NCBI GenBank assembly: GCA_036656795.1
Contig: JAVXHR010000007.1
Location: 1 to 64,000 of the forward strand
Reading direction: 5' to 3'
Source: CAUPWF01 sp036656795
Lineage (GTDB): Bacteria; Bacillota; Clostridia; Lachnospirales; Lachnospiraceae
Length of the DNA stretch: 64,000 nucleotides
Shown here: one piece after another, positions 6,756 through 15,385 of the stretch
Layout of the letters: every line of letters begins with the position of its first letter
How positions within the stretch are numbered: the first letter of the stretch is position 1
Position numbers and translations under genes: made by a program
Notes under the pieces: generated by a model
What the model saw: only the letters and a program-made list of their open reading frames with translations
What the model was told of the DNA's origin: nothing
Databases searched by the model: none

Positions 6756-7922
6756 ATGAAACAATCGGAGATTTCGTCTATCTATCGCTACAAAGAAAAA
6801 GGAACATTAGGTCAGGAAGAAGACTGTGTAATGCTTTTAAAAGACATGGGAATGGAAGGAGATATTCATTGCCAAGGTGGAGAACGTCAACTTAGTATAT
6901 TATCAAAAAAAAGAAAAAATTGGATACAAGAGCAAGAGGTAAAAGGGATGTGTTTTTCCAGATGGAAAGAAAATCTATTGATAGATGGTGATGAGATGAA
7001 TTCTTATCCGGTGGGTACACAGTTGGTTATTGGACCTACAAAGTTGGAAATCACAGTACAAGACAAAAGATGTTTTCCAGAATGTAAGCGCATACAAAGG
7101 AAGATGTCTTGTGAATTAGCTCAAGGTAGTTGCTTTGCAAAAGTAATACAAGGAGGTAATATCTCGAAGGGAGATAAAATAAAAGTGAGATTGCCCGAAT
7201 GGAAACGCTATGATAGACAACTTGATATGTCCGAAATTGGAGAACAAGGACAAAAACATCTATTGGCTTCTTCTGTATTGGTAATAGGTGCAGGTGGATT
7301 GGGAATTCCTATTATTACCGCACTTGCAGAAGTAGGGATTGGTAAAATAGGAATAATAGATGGTGATGTAGTAGAAGAAGGAAATCTGAATCGTCAGTTT
7401 TTCTATACACCTGAAGATGTTGGAAAGAAAAAAGCCCAGTGTGCAGGTAAGTGGCTACAGCGATTTAGACCGGATTGTAAGATGGAGATATGGGATGTTT
7501 TTTTGACGGAAAAAAATGGAAGGGAACTGATTCAAAATTATGATGTAGTTGTAACAGCAGTGGATAGTATGCAGGTACGTCTTCTGGTAAATAGATTGGT
7601 TCATGAACAGGAAATTCCATTGGTAGATGGTGCAATAGATGGGTTTTATGGAACGGTAACAGCTGTATTTGAAAAAGAAGATCCCTGTCTTGCCTGTATA
7701 AATCCAGAAGAAAAATCCCCTAAAAAGTGTGCTAATTCGTTGGGAACTACAACTATGATTATAGGAGCATTGCAGGCACAGATGGTAATTGCATATTTAA
7801 TTGGAATGCCTATAAAAGGGGGGCATATTCTGAGTTATGATGGGATATATGGAAGTATAGATGAAATGTGTGTGCAAAAAGACCCTGATTGTAAGGTGTG
7901 TGGTATCATTAAGACAACCTAA
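6756..7922 (+). CDS. Fusion: MOSC domain + MoeB/ThiF/HesA E1-like adenylyltransferase
   Basis: A 388-residue two-domain protein. Residues ~1-145 form a MOSC domain (GMEGDIHCQGGERQLSIL, FSRWKENLLIDG, CFPEC..., FAKVIQGG), a sulfur-carrier-like fold. Residues ~150-388 are an E1-like enzyme: RYDRQLDMSEIGEQGQ, VLVIGAGGLGIP for ATP, the Arg finger in NLNRQFF, and zinc Cys pairs CLAC and CKVC. E1 enzymes adenylate the C-terminal Gly-Gly of a MoaD/ThiS protein; the MoaD-like protein encoded at 10482 is the obvious partner. Fusing the two suggests activation and sulfur transfer occur in one polypeptide (inference). The classical catalytic Cys of the MoeB loop is not obvious in CANSLGTTTMIIG. Confidence 0.85.
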   Translation: MKQSEISSIYRYKEKGTLGQEEDCVMLLKDMGMEGDIHCQGGERQLSILSKKRKNWIQEQEVKGMCFSRWKENLLIDGDEMNSYPVGTQLVIGPTKLEITVQDKRCFPECKRIQRKMSCELAQGSCFAKVIQGGNISKGDKIKVRLPEWKRYDRQLDMSEIGEQGQKHLLASSVLVIGAGGLGIPIITALAEVGIGKIGIIDGDVVEEGNLNRQFFYTPEDVGKKKAQCAGKWLQRFRPDCKMEIWDVFLTEKNGRELIQNYDVVVTAVDSMQVRLLVNRLVHEQEIPLVDGAIDGFYGTVTAVFEKEDPCLACINPEEKSPKKCANSLGTTTMIIGALQAQMVIAYLIGMPIKGGHILSYDGIYGSIDEMCVQKDPDCKVCGIIKTT

Positions 7923-7978
7923 CGGGAATTATTATGACAAAATAGAAAGTTTGGGTGGAATTATCAGTTAGTTTGTAT

Positions 7979-7984
7979 TATAAT
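7979..7984 (+). promoter_or_regulatory. -10 box upstream of the AOR leader RNA
   Basis: A perfect TATAAT sits 22 bases before the first conserved stem of the leader RNA. No good -35 box lies at the normal distance, so this promoter may be weak or need an activator. Confidence 0.45.
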
Positions 7985-8005
7985 GAACACATAACAAATA
8001 AATAA

Positions 8006-8110
8006 ACTCCGAGTTTTGTTTTCTGACGTATTTTCAAACGCATGGATACGGGAAAGCAAGACCAAAGGGTAATATTGGTAACGGTATTGCCTGCCGAATT
8101 GCAAAGGAGT
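8006..8110 (+). ncRNA. Structured leader RNA of the AOR operon, probable Moco/Tuco-type riboswitch
   Basis: The 250-base gap before the AOR operon holds a structured RNA. ACTCC (8006-8010) pairs with GGAGT (8106-8110) to close it, and CGTAT/ATACG (8027-8031, 8046-8050) form an inner stem. The blocks AGACCAAAGGGT-like (8058-8070) and TGCCTGCCGAATTG (8088-8101) recur in the same order in the leader before tupA at 15257-15356. Moco riboswitches and their tungsten-cofactor (Tuco) variants are known before such operons, including aldehyde oxidoreductase and tup genes. I could not check the match to the Rfam model RF01055, so the family name is inference; the pairwise conservation is directly visible. 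Confidence 0.65.
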
Positions 8111-8145
8111 CCATTATTAGCGTAAGGCTTAATAATGGATATTTT
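8110..8145 (+). terminator. Attenuator hairpin after the AOR leader
   Basis: TCCATTATTA (8110-8119) and TAATAATGGA (8130-8139) form a perfect 10-bp stem with a 10-base loop, followed by TATTTTT. It shares base 8110 with the closing stem of the leader RNA. This is the arrangement of a riboswitch controlling transcription termination before the ferredoxin gene at 8172. Confidence 0.65.
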
Positions 8146-8171
8146 TATGCGAAAAAGGAGGTATTACAGTA

Positions 8172-8651
8172 ATGGGGAAACAATTATTGATTAAACCGGA
8201 AAAATGTCTGGGGTGCAGAACCTGTGAGTTGGTCTGTTCCTTTGGGCATAACGGGGCCTTTAATCCCAGATTTGCAAATGTGAGTGTAATGGCTTACGAA
8301 GAAGCTGCTATCAGTATTCCGGTTATGTGTATGCAGTGTGAGAATCCTTGCTGTCTAGACGTGTGTCCGGTAGGAGCAATCACAAGAGATGAAGAAAATG
8401 CAGTAGTGATTAACCAGGAGAAATGTATTGGCTGCAAGATGTGTATGAATGCATGTCCACTAGGAAATATTGGATTCAACACAGAAAAGAAACAGGTACA
8501 TAAGTGTGATTTGTGTGGTGGAGAACCAAAATGTGCAAAGTTTTGCCCAACAGGTGCAATTACTTATGAGGATCCGGATGAGGGAATGGACAGAAAACGT
8601 GCAATCGCTGACCATTTTAAAGATGTATTCGGAGAGGAGGTAAAAGCATGA
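8172..8651 (+). CDS. Four-cluster ferredoxin-type electron transfer subunit of AOR
   Basis: A 159-residue HycB/BamC-like polyferredoxin. Four cysteine groups are visible: CLGCRTCELVC near residue 14, CMQCENPCCLDVCP near 56, CIGCKMCMNACP near 84 and CDLCGGEPKCAKFCP near 112. They predict four [4Fe-4S] clusters. It is the first gene after the leader RNA, has a perfect AAGGAGG site, and overlaps the AOR gene by 4 bases. It most likely passes electrons from the tungsten enzyme to the NuoEFG-like module downstream. Confidence 0.93.
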   Translation: MGKQLLIKPEKCLGCRTCELVCSFGHNGAFNPRFANVSVMAYEEAAISIPVMCMQCENPCCLDVCPVGAITRDEENAVVINQEKCIGCKMCMNACPLGNIGFNTEKKQVHKCDLCGGEPKCAKFCPTGAITYEDPDEGMDRKRAIADHFKDVFGEEVKA

Positions 8652-10453
8652 GAAAAGATGGATATATGGGACAGATAATTAGAGTCAATCTAGAAACTGG
8701 AAGTATTACGAAAGAACCATTAAATGAAAAAGCAGCAAAAGATTTTATAGGTGCTAGAGGATTGGGAACCAAATATTTTTGTGATGAAGTAGATCCTCAG
8801 GTAGAACCTTTAGGACCAGACAATAAACTTATTTATATGACAGGTCCTTTGACAGGAACATCAGCTCCTTGTAGTGGGAGATTTGAAATTGTAGCCAAAG
8901 CGCCACTTACAGGAACCATAGGGGCCGCTAATTCAGGTGGACATTTTGGACCAGAATTAAAATATGCAGGATATGATGGTGTTATATTTGAAGGTGTCAG
9001 TGACCATCCGGTGTATTTGTACATATGTGATGACGTAGTAGAACTACGAGATGGTGGAGACCTTTGGGGAAAGACAGTATATGAAACGACAGATAAGTTA
9101 AATGAGGTATGTGGACCATCATTTCGTGTATCTTGTATTGGACCGACCGGGGAAAATGAATGTCTCTATGCAGGCGTTATGAATGATAAGCATCGCGCTG
9201 CCGGGCGTGGTGGGCTTGGAGCGGTTATGGGTAGCAAGAAATTGAAAGCTGTTGTTGTAAAAGGTACAGGTTCTATTTATGTGGCTCATTCAGAAGAATT
9301 TGAAAAAGCAATGGAAAGTGCCAGAGTTACTTTGAAGGCACATCCGGTAACGGGAACAGGATTAGGTGCATACGGAACAGAGATTTTGGTAAATATCATT
9401 AATGAATCCGGTGCCTTGCCATTACGTAATGGCCGTGATGGCTCTATCTATAATCAAGCAGATGAAATCTCGGGCGAGACATTAGCAGAGAAATATTTGA
9501 TACGAAACAAGGGGTGCTTTGGCTGTTGTATTGGATGTGGACGTGTGGTAGAGATTCCAAATGGTCCATTTAAGTCCAAAGGGGAAGGACCTGAATATGA
9601 AGCAGGTTGGTCATTTGGTGCGGATTGTGGCATTGATAATCTAGAAGCGGTATGTAAAGCAAACTTTATCTGTAATGAATATGGATTTGATCCAATTACG
9701 TTGGGTGCAACGATTGCTTGTGCAATGGAACTTTTTGAAGCGGGATACATCACTTTGGAAGATACGGGTGGAATTCCAATTCGATTTGGAGATGCAGCTG
9801 TGATGGTACAATTGGCAGAGATGACAGGAAAGAATGAAGGATTTGGAAAAGAATTGGCATGGGGGTCTTATCGTTTAGCAGATAAATACGGACATCCGGA
9901 ATTATCAATGTCTGTTAAAAAACAAGAGATGCCTGCATACGATGGACGTGCAATGCAGGGAATAGGACTGGAATATGCAACATCTAACCGAGGTGGCTGT
10001 CACGTACGTGGATATATGACTTCACCGGAAGTGTTGGGGTTGCCAGTGAAATTGGATCCGCTTGTAACGGAAGGAAAAGCACCAATGCTGAAGGTATTTC
10101 AAGATTTAACAGCGTTGATTGATGCAGTGGGAATCTGTTTGTTTACTTCTTTTGCAATTGGTCTTCCGGAGGTGGCAGCTTTGTATCGTGAAGCAGTAGG
10201 AAGCCATGAACCGGACGAGGAGATACTATTAAAGGGCGAGCGAATTTGGAATTTAGAGAAACAGTTTAATATTGCGGCAGGGGTAGAAAAAGATACGTTA
10301 CCACCTAGATTATTAAGAGAACATCTGCCAGAGGGACCAGCAGAAGGTAAGGTAAATGAACTTCATGTAATGTTAGAAGAATATTATAAGATAAGAGGTT
10401 GGAATGCAGAAGGTATTCCAACAGAAGAAAAAGTAAAAGAATTAGGATTGTAA
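8648..10453 (+). CDS. aor: Tungsten-containing aldehyde:ferredoxin oxidoreductase (AOR family)
   Basis: The catalytic subunit, 601 residues, a normal length for the family. It oxidises aldehydes to carboxylic acids at a tungsten bis-pyranopterin. The N-terminal domain shows GARGLGTKYF and GRFEIVAKAPLTGTIG; AGRGGLGAVMGSKKLKAV is typical of pterin binding. The [4Fe-4S] ligands are C290, C293 and C297 (CFGCCIGC), with a fourth at C497 in AVGICLF, matching the spacing of the Pyrococcus enzyme. Tungstate uptake genes and cofactor genes in the same block support tungsten over molybdenum. The true substrate (aliphatic, aromatic or other aldehyde, or an unrelated acid) is not readable here. Confidence 0.93.
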   Translation: MRKDGYMGQIIRVNLETGSITKEPLNEKAAKDFIGARGLGTKYFCDEVDPQVEPLGPDNKLIYMTGPLTGTSAPCSGRFEIVAKAPLTGTIGAANSGGHFGPELKYAGYDGVIFEGVSDHPVYLYICDDVVELRDGGDLWGKTVYETTDKLNEVCGPSFRVSCIGPTGENECLYAGVMNDKHRAAGRGGLGAVMGSKKLKAVVVKGTGSIYVAHSEEFEKAMESARVTLKAHPVTGTGLGAYGTEILVNIINESGALPLRNGRDGSIYNQADEISGETLAEKYLIRNKGCFGCCIGCGRVVEIPNGPFKSKGEGPEYEAGWSFGADCGIDNLEAVCKANFICNEYGFDPITLGATIACAMELFEAGYITLEDTGGIPIRFGDAAVMVQLAEMTGKNEGFGKELAWGSYRLADKYGHPELSMSVKKQEMPAYDGRAMQGIGLEYATSNRGGCHVRGYMTSPEVLGLPVKLDPLVTEGKAPMLKVFQDLTALIDAVGICLFTSFAIGLPEVAALYREAVGSHEPDEEILLKGERIWNLEKQFNIAAGVEKDTLPPRLLREHLPEGPAEGKVNELHVMLEEYYKIRGWNAEGIPTEEKVKELGL

Positions 10454-10481
10454 ATCAGCATTTTTCTTGAGAGGACATGCG

Positions 10482-10757
10482 ATGCAGATAAAATTTTTTG
10501 CATATCTTCGAGAGTATACCGGTTGTAAGATAACACAATATCCTTACCAGGAGGATGTTTACCATTTGACACATGCATTATGTGATACTTATGGTAAACG
10601 CCTTCGGGCAAAGATGTTGACACCGGATGGAGAGGATCTCGGAGAAGAAATAATTATTCTTATTAATGGAAGGCATGTGGCGCATTTAGGAGGAATTTAT
10701 GCAAAACTTGAGCCTACAGATGTAGTATCTATTTTTCCTGTTGTTGCAGGAGGGTAG
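10482..10757 (+). CDS. MoaD/ThiS-like ubiquitin-fold sulfur carrier
   Basis: A 91-residue beta-grasp protein starting MQIKFFAYLREYTG and ending FPVVAGG. The terminal Gly-Gly is the site that is adenylated by an E1 enzyme and then thiocarboxylated to supply the dithiolene sulfurs of molybdopterin. I start at the ATG at 10482, which follows GAGAGGA, rather than an in-frame TTG fifteen bases upstream. It lies between the AOR and the electron-transfer genes; no MoaE partner is found in the window. Confidence 0.85.
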   Translation: MQIKFFAYLREYTGCKITQYPYQEDVYHLTHALCDTYGKRLRAKMLTPDGEDLGEEIIILINGRHVAHLGGIYAKLEPTDVVSIFPVVAGG

Positions 10758-10762
10758 AAGAT

Positions 10763-11257
10763 GTGAAGGCGGTGAACACATTGGAGATAGCAACGGAAAG
10801 TATTGAAAAGATTATACATACATATGAACAAGATCAAAGATATGCACTTGCAATTATGCAAGATATGCAAAGGACATTCCAATATGTGCCGAAAGAAGGT
10901 ATACAACAACTTTCGGCATATTTAGGGTGTCCTATTTCGTCCTTATATGCCATGGCAACTTTTTATAAAGCATTGAGTTTGAAACCAAAGGGAAAACATA
11001 TCATAAAGTGTTGCGATGGGACGGCATGCCATATTCGAGGTTCTTCAACTTTGATTGATGGGATACAAAGTGTATTAGAGATTCAACCGGGTGAAACAAC
11101 CAAAGATGGAGAATTTTCATTTGAAACAGTGAATTGTCTCGGATCTTGTGCATTAGCACCGGTATTGGTTGTAGATGATGTATACTATGGTAAGGTAACA
11201 TTAGAAAAATTACGGACCATACTAAAAGAGATTCAGAAAGGTGGTGCTACAGAATGA
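10763..11257 (+). CDS. NuoE-like [2Fe-2S] thioredoxin-fold subunit
   Basis: A 164-residue homologue of complex I 24-kDa/HydC/HymA subunits. The four cluster cysteines appear as CDGTAC (near residue 87) and VNCLGSC (near 125). The N-terminal helical part includes LAIMQDMQRTFQYVPKEG. The start is GTG at 10763, six bases after the moaD stop, with GGAGGG just upstream. It overlaps the NuoF-like gene by 4 bases. With the next two genes it forms the NAD(H)-reactive part of the AOR complex. Confidence 0.92.
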   Translation: MKAVNTLEIATESIEKIIHTYEQDQRYALAIMQDMQRTFQYVPKEGIQQLSAYLGCPISSLYAMATFYKALSLKPKGKHIIKCCDGTACHIRGSSTLIDGIQSVLEIQPGETTKDGEFSFETVNCLGSCALAPVLVVDDVYYGKVTLEKLRTILKEIQKGGATE

Positions 11258-13056
11258 AAAAACAGATATTAATATGCTGTGGCACAGGTTGTCGAGCCAA
11301 TGGAAGTATGCTTGTTGTGGAAGCACTTCAACAAGAAGTACAAGCAATGCATGTGGAGGCAGATGTAATTGCGGAGGTTAAGACAACAGGGTGTAATGGA
11401 TTCTGTGAAAATGGTCCGATTGTTAAGATTATGCCGGATAATATTGTATATTATAAAGTGAAGAAAGAAGATGCTCATGATATTATAGAAAAAACAGTAC
11501 AACAGAATGAACCGGTGGAGCGTTTGCTTTATAAAGATGATACAGGAAAGAGAGTTCTGTTACAGGAAGAGAACCCGTTTTATGCACATCAGCACAAGAT
11601 AGCATTATCTCATATAGGAACAATTGATCCGGAAAATCTAGACGACTATCTGGAGGTTGGTGGCTACAAAGCACTAAAAAAAGCACTTTCACAAACGCCG
11701 GAAGAAATTATAACTACGATAGAACAATCTGGTTTGCGAGGACGTGGTGGAGCAGGATTTCCTACCGGAAAGAAATGGAGAACTGCTGCAGCGTATGATA
11801 ATTTCCCCAAATATGTTGTCTGCAATGGAGATGAAGGAGACCCGGGTGCATTCATGGATCGTTCTATATTAGAGGGAGATCCTCATGTGGTAATAGAGGG
11901 ACTTGCAATTGCCGCCATAGCGGTGGGTGCGGAGGAAGGGTTCTTTTACATTCGTGATGAGTATGATCTCGCAGTGCAGCACGTGAAAAAAGCAATATTG
12001 GATGCAGAAAAAAAAGGAATTATTGGAATGTCGGTTCTTGGATCAAAGCATAAGCTGAAACTTTCAGTTGTCCGAGGAGGAGGAGCCTTTGTATGTGGAG
12101 AATCAACAGCATTGATGGCTTCTATAGAAGGACGTGTGGGAGAGCCACGTGCAAAGTACATTCGCTCCGTACAAAGAGGTCTTTGGAATCAACCAACTGT
12201 ACTTAATAATGTGGAAACATTAGCGAACATACCCGAGATTATTTTAAATGGTGGAACGCATTTTGCAGAGCTTGGTACAAAGGGAGGCAGTGGAACCAAG
12301 GTATTTGCATTAGTTGGAAAGGTAAAACGAACGGGACTTGTAGAGGTTCCGATGGGAACGACACTTCGACATTTAATCTATGATATAGGAGATGGAATTC
12401 TAGGAAATCGTCCATTTAAAGCGGTCCAGACCGGAGGCCCATCTGGGGGGTGTATTCCGGAATCGATGTTAGATCTTCCGGTTGATTTTGATTCGCTGGC
12501 AAGTTACGGAGCGATGATGGGGTCAGGTGGTATGATTGTTATGGACGATAGAAGCTGTATGGTGGAGGTAGCTAGATACTATACAAATTTCTTATGCGAA
12601 GAAAGTTGTGGTAAATGTACACCGTGTCGAGAGGGTCTTAGACGTATGCTGGAAATCCTGACGGATATATGTGAGGGAAGAGGGCAAGAAGGAGATATTG
12701 AATTGTTAGAACGTTTGGGTCATGTTCTTCAGGAATCTTCACTTTGTAGTTTGGGAAAGAGTGCGCCAAATCCGGTACTGACAACAATTAAATATTTCCG
12801 CGAGGAATATGTTGCACATATCAAAGAAAAACGTTGTCCAGCAGGGGTGTGCAAAAAATTAACCCAATATCAGATTGTAAAGGAGAAATGTATTGGTTGT
12901 GGAATGTGTGCAAAAAGTTGTCCTGTAAATGCAATTGCAGGAGAAAAAAAAGAACCACATACCATAGATGCGTCTCTTTGTATTACTTGTGGAAGTTGTA
13001 GGGAAGCTTGCAAATTTAATGCGGTTATTTCTGTTGGAAGGGGGCAGGAGGCATGA
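11254..13056 (+). CDS. NuoF-like flavin/NAD(H)-binding subunit with extra Fe-S domains
   Basis: A 600-residue HydB/HymB-type protein in three parts. Residues 1-90 are a thioredoxin-like [2Fe-2S] domain (CCGTGCRANGS, TTGCNGFCENGP). Residues ~130-530 are the FMN and NAD(H) module, with GLRGRGGAGFPTGKKWR near 160, CNGDEGDPGAF near 190 and the [4Fe-4S] motif ESCGKCTPCREG near 450. The C-terminus carries two ferredoxin clusters, CIGCGMCAKSCP near 546 and CITCGSCREAC near 576. This composition is shared with flavin-based electron-bifurcating enzymes. It overlaps its neighbours by 4 bases on both sides. Confidence 0.94.
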   Translation: MKKQILICCGTGCRANGSMLVVEALQQEVQAMHVEADVIAEVKTTGCNGFCENGPIVKIMPDNIVYYKVKKEDAHDIIEKTVQQNEPVERLLYKDDTGKRVLLQEENPFYAHQHKIALSHIGTIDPENLDDYLEVGGYKALKKALSQTPEEIITTIEQSGLRGRGGAGFPTGKKWRTAAAYDNFPKYVVCNGDEGDPGAFMDRSILEGDPHVVIEGLAIAAIAVGAEEGFFYIRDEYDLAVQHVKKAILDAEKKGIIGMSVLGSKHKLKLSVVRGGGAFVCGESTALMASIEGRVGEPRAKYIRSVQRGLWNQPTVLNNVETLANIPEIILNGGTHFAELGTKGGSGTKVFALVGKVKRTGLVEVPMGTTLRHLIYDIGDGILGNRPFKAVQTGGPSGGCIPESMLDLPVDFDSLASYGAMMGSGGMIVMDDRSCMVEVARYYTNFLCEESCGKCTPCREGLRRMLEILTDICEGRGQEGDIELLERLGHVLQESSLCSLGKSAPNPVLTTIKYFREEYVAHIKEKRCPAGVCKKLTQYQIVKEKCIGCGMCAKSCPVNAIAGEKKEPHTIDASLCITCGSCREACKFNAVISVGRGQEA

Positions 13057-13799
13057 TTGAAATACAAATAAATGGAACTTCTTGTACCTGTGAAAAAGGG
13101 GAATTTCTGTTGGAAGTTGCAAAACGTAATGGATTTTATATTCCAACCCTTTGCCATCATCCGGGAATCTCGGAACAGGGGTGCTGTAGAGTATGTTTAG
13201 TAGAAGTTGTAGAGAATCAAAAAAGCAAAATTGTTGTGTCTTGTGTCTATCCGGTAGAAAGACCTTGTGAAGTATATACAAACAGTGATAAAGTAAAAGA
13301 AAACAGAGCGGTTGTATTGATGTTATTAAAAGCCAGAGCACCAGAGAGCTCTAAGATTGCAGCATTTTGTAAGACGTATGAAGCTATAGATGGAAGCCGT
13401 TTCCAACCAATTCAAAATGAAAAGTGTATTTTATGTGGCTTGTGTGCAAGAGCGTGTAAAAGTATGGGAGCGGGAGCAATATCTACAGTGCTTCGTGGAA
13501 CACAGAAGAAAATTTCAACTCCTTATGATGAACCCAGTGAGAATTGTATTGGTTGTCTAAGCTGTGCAAAAGTATGTCCAACAGATGCAATCTCATTTAC
13601 GGAGAATCATAATAGCAGAAGTATATGGGGACGAGAGTTTCAATTGGTACATTGTGAAGTGTGTGGCGAGGTGATTGGAACAAAAGAAGAGCTAGTAGCA
13701 GCGGCTAAAAAAAGTGGAGAAGAAGTAGAGACACTTTGTCCTTCTTGTAGAAAGAAAGCAATGGCAGATGTATTAGCACATACTTATGGAACAGAATAA
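13053..13799 (+). CDS. NuoG-like Fe-S subunit (N-terminal module only)
   Basis: A 248-residue protein similar to the N-terminal Fe-S part of NuoG and [FeFe]-hydrogenase. It has a plant-type [2Fe-2S] domain (CHHPGISEQGCCRVCLVEV), two [4Fe-4S] motifs (CILCGLCARACKSMG and CIGCLSCAKVCP), and a C-terminal pair of Cys motifs CEVCGE and CPSCRKK that may bind zinc. It lacks the molybdopterin domain of full NuoG, as expected when the pterin enzyme is a separate AOR subunit. It completes a NuoEFG-like module directly after the AOR. Confidence 0.9.
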   Translation: MIEIQINGTSCTCEKGEFLLEVAKRNGFYIPTLCHHPGISEQGCCRVCLVEVVENQKSKIVVSCVYPVERPCEVYTNSDKVKENRAVVLMLLKARAPESSKIAAFCKTYEAIDGSRFQPIQNEKCILCGLCARACKSMGAGAISTVLRGTQKKISTPYDEPSENCIGCLSCAKVCPTDAISFTENHNSRSIWGREFQLVHCEVCGEVIGTKEELVAAAKKSGEEVETLCPSCRKKAMADVLAHTYGTE

Positions 13800-13812
13800 T
13801 GAGGCGAGAAGA

Positions 13813-14790
13813 ATGCGAGATCAATATGGACGAAACATTGATTATATTAGAATATCGTTAACGGATCGTTGCAATTTGCGTTGTATCTACTGCATGCCTA
13901 ATGAGGGCGTGCAGCAGGTGCCACATACAGACATACTTTCCTATGATGAGATTCTAAAGATAGCTAAGATTTGTGTATCCCAAGGAATCAATAAGGTGAA
14001 GCTAACTGGTGGGGAACCATTGGTGCGTAAAGGGATTGATGAATTACTGGCAAAGTTGAAAGCAATCAATGGTATGGAACAAGTTACGCTTACAACCAAT
14101 GGGGTACGATTAAAAGAGCAAATGCAAGGTCTGGCAAAAGCAGGACTAGATGGGGTGAATATCAGTCTAGATACATTAGATGAAAAAATGTATGCTAAAA
14201 TCACACGAAGAGATAACCTTGCCCAAGTATTAGAAGGTATAGAAGAGGCACTTCGTTATCCCGAGATTCGAGTGAAGATTAACTGTGTGCCATTGGCGGG
14301 AGTGAATGAAGAACAGTGGGTAGCACTGGCACATCTAGCAAAAGAACGACAAATAGATGTTCGTTTTATTGAGATGATGCCAATTGGATTAGGGAAACAG
14401 TACCAAGGAAGAACACAAGAGGATATATGTCATATGTTGGAACAAACTTATGGTACTTGTAAACCATTATCCGTAACGTATGGGAATGGACCCAGTGTCT
14501 ATATGAAGTTCCCGGGATTTTGTGGAAATATAGGATTTATTAGTGCATTATCACATAAATTTTGTGGGGAATGTAATCGAATTCGCCTCACGGCAGAAGG
14601 GTTTTTAAAGCCATGTCTGCAATATGGAACAGGAACAGATTTGAGAACATTAATAAGAAATGGGGCAACGGAAAAAGTGATTCAAGACGTCATAAAAGAG
14701 ACCATATATCATAAACCATGCAGTCATCATTTTGAAACAGAGGAACAAGAATTAGATGAACAGAGACAGATGTCTAGAATAGGAGGATAA
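13813..14790 (+). CDS. moaA: GTP 3',8-cyclase MoaA
   Basis: A radical SAM enzyme for the first step of pterin cofactor synthesis. The N-terminal cluster is C20, C24 and C27 (CNLRCIYC) and the C-terminal one lies in FCGECNRIRLTAEGFLKPC. The essential C-terminal Gly-Gly is present (SRIGG). I prefer the ATG at 13813, preceded by GAGG and giving the usual MoaA N-terminus, over an ATG at 13786 that overlaps the NuoG-like gene by 14 bases and has no ribosome binding site. It is co-transcribed with the AOR genes. Confidence 0.94.
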   Translation: MRDQYGRNIDYIRISLTDRCNLRCIYCMPNEGVQQVPHTDILSYDEILKIAKICVSQGINKVKLTGGEPLVRKGIDELLAKLKAINGMEQVTLTTNGVRLKEQMQGLAKAGLDGVNISLDTLDEKMYAKITRRDNLAQVLEGIEEALRYPEIRVKINCVPLAGVNEEQWVALAHLAKERQIDVRFIEMMPIGLGKQYQGRTQEDICHMLEQTYGTCKPLSVTYGNGPSVYMKFPGFCGNIGFISALSHKFCGECNRIRLTAEGFLKPCLQYGTGTDLRTLIRNGATEKVIQDVIKETIYHKPCSHHFETEEQELDEQRQMSRIGG

Positions 14791-14794
14791 GGAT

Positions 14795-15229
14795 ATGGGA
14801 CAAGTAATTGCAGTTTGTACAAGTCCAGAAAAAGGCACTCAGAAAAAGAATGTACAAAGAGCCCTCTTTATAGAGGACTATGGTATTGATGGAGATGCAC
14901 ATGCCGGTAAATGGCATAGACAGGTGAGTTTATTATCACATGATAAGATTGAAGCATTTCGGGCGCGAGGTGCAGAGGTTGCAGATGGAGCATTTGGAGA
15001 GAATCTCGTTGTGGAAGGAATTGATTTTAAGATATTACCGATAGGCACATTGTTTCAGTGTAATGATGTAGTATTAGAACTTACACAGATTGGAAAAGAA
15101 TGCCATCAAGGTTGTGAAATATTCCAAAAAATGGGTGATTGTATTATGCCAAGGGAAGGAGTATTTACAAAAGTAATAAAAGGAGGGAGGATAGAAGTCG
15201 GTGATATTTTAGATATAATAAATGAGTAA
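14795..15229 (+). CDS. Stand-alone MOSC domain protein
   Basis: A 144-residue MOSC domain with GIDGDAHAGKWHRQVSLL, GAFGENLVVEG and GVFTKVIKGGRIEVGD. The candidate sulfur-binding Cys lies in IGKECHQGC. Short MOSC proteins are common in clostridial pterin clusters and are thought to carry sulfur or bind the pterin. It is the second MOSC domain in the cluster, the other being fused to the E1 enzyme at 6756. It ends the AOR operon four bases after moaA. Confidence 0.9.
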   Translation: MGQVIAVCTSPEKGTQKKNVQRALFIEDYGIDGDAHAGKWHRQVSLLSHDKIEAFRARGAEVADGAFGENLVVEGIDFKILPIGTLFQCNDVVLELTQIGKECHQGCEIFQKMGDCIMPREGVFTKVIKGGRIEVGDILDIINE

Positions 15230-15256
15230 CTATACAAAAACTAAATAAAGAATGTA

Positions 15257-15356
15257 GGAGTTCGAGTCTGTTTCGCTAAAGCCGCAATATAAAGGGTATG
15301 AGAACAGACCAATGGGTGTTTTTTGAAAAGAAAATGCCTTCCGTAATTGAGAAGAA
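15257..15356 (+). ncRNA. Structured leader RNA of the tup operon, same family as the AOR leader
   Basis: The gap between the AOR and tup operons holds a second copy of the leader RNA. It starts GGAGTTCGAGTCTGTTT, matching CTCCGAGTTTTGTTT of the first, and continues with ACAGACCAATGGGT and TGCCTTCCGTAATTG before GAGAAGAAT. GTTC near 15260 can close onto GAAT (15353-15356), and GTCTGT (15265-15270) pairs with ACAGAC (15304-15309). Conserved blocks with diverged arms indicate a maintained RNA, most likely a Moco/Tuco riboswitch, here before tungstate transport genes. The family name remains to be tested with a covariance model. Confidence 0.65.
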
Positions 15357-15385
15357 TATCCGCAAAGTATCGTTTATTTTTGCGT

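Noticed and set aside
12859..13341. 160-codon minus-strand frame rich in Phe, Cys and Leu
   Set aside because: It is antisense to the NuoF/NuoG-like genes; its composition reflects the reversed Fe-S coding sequence.
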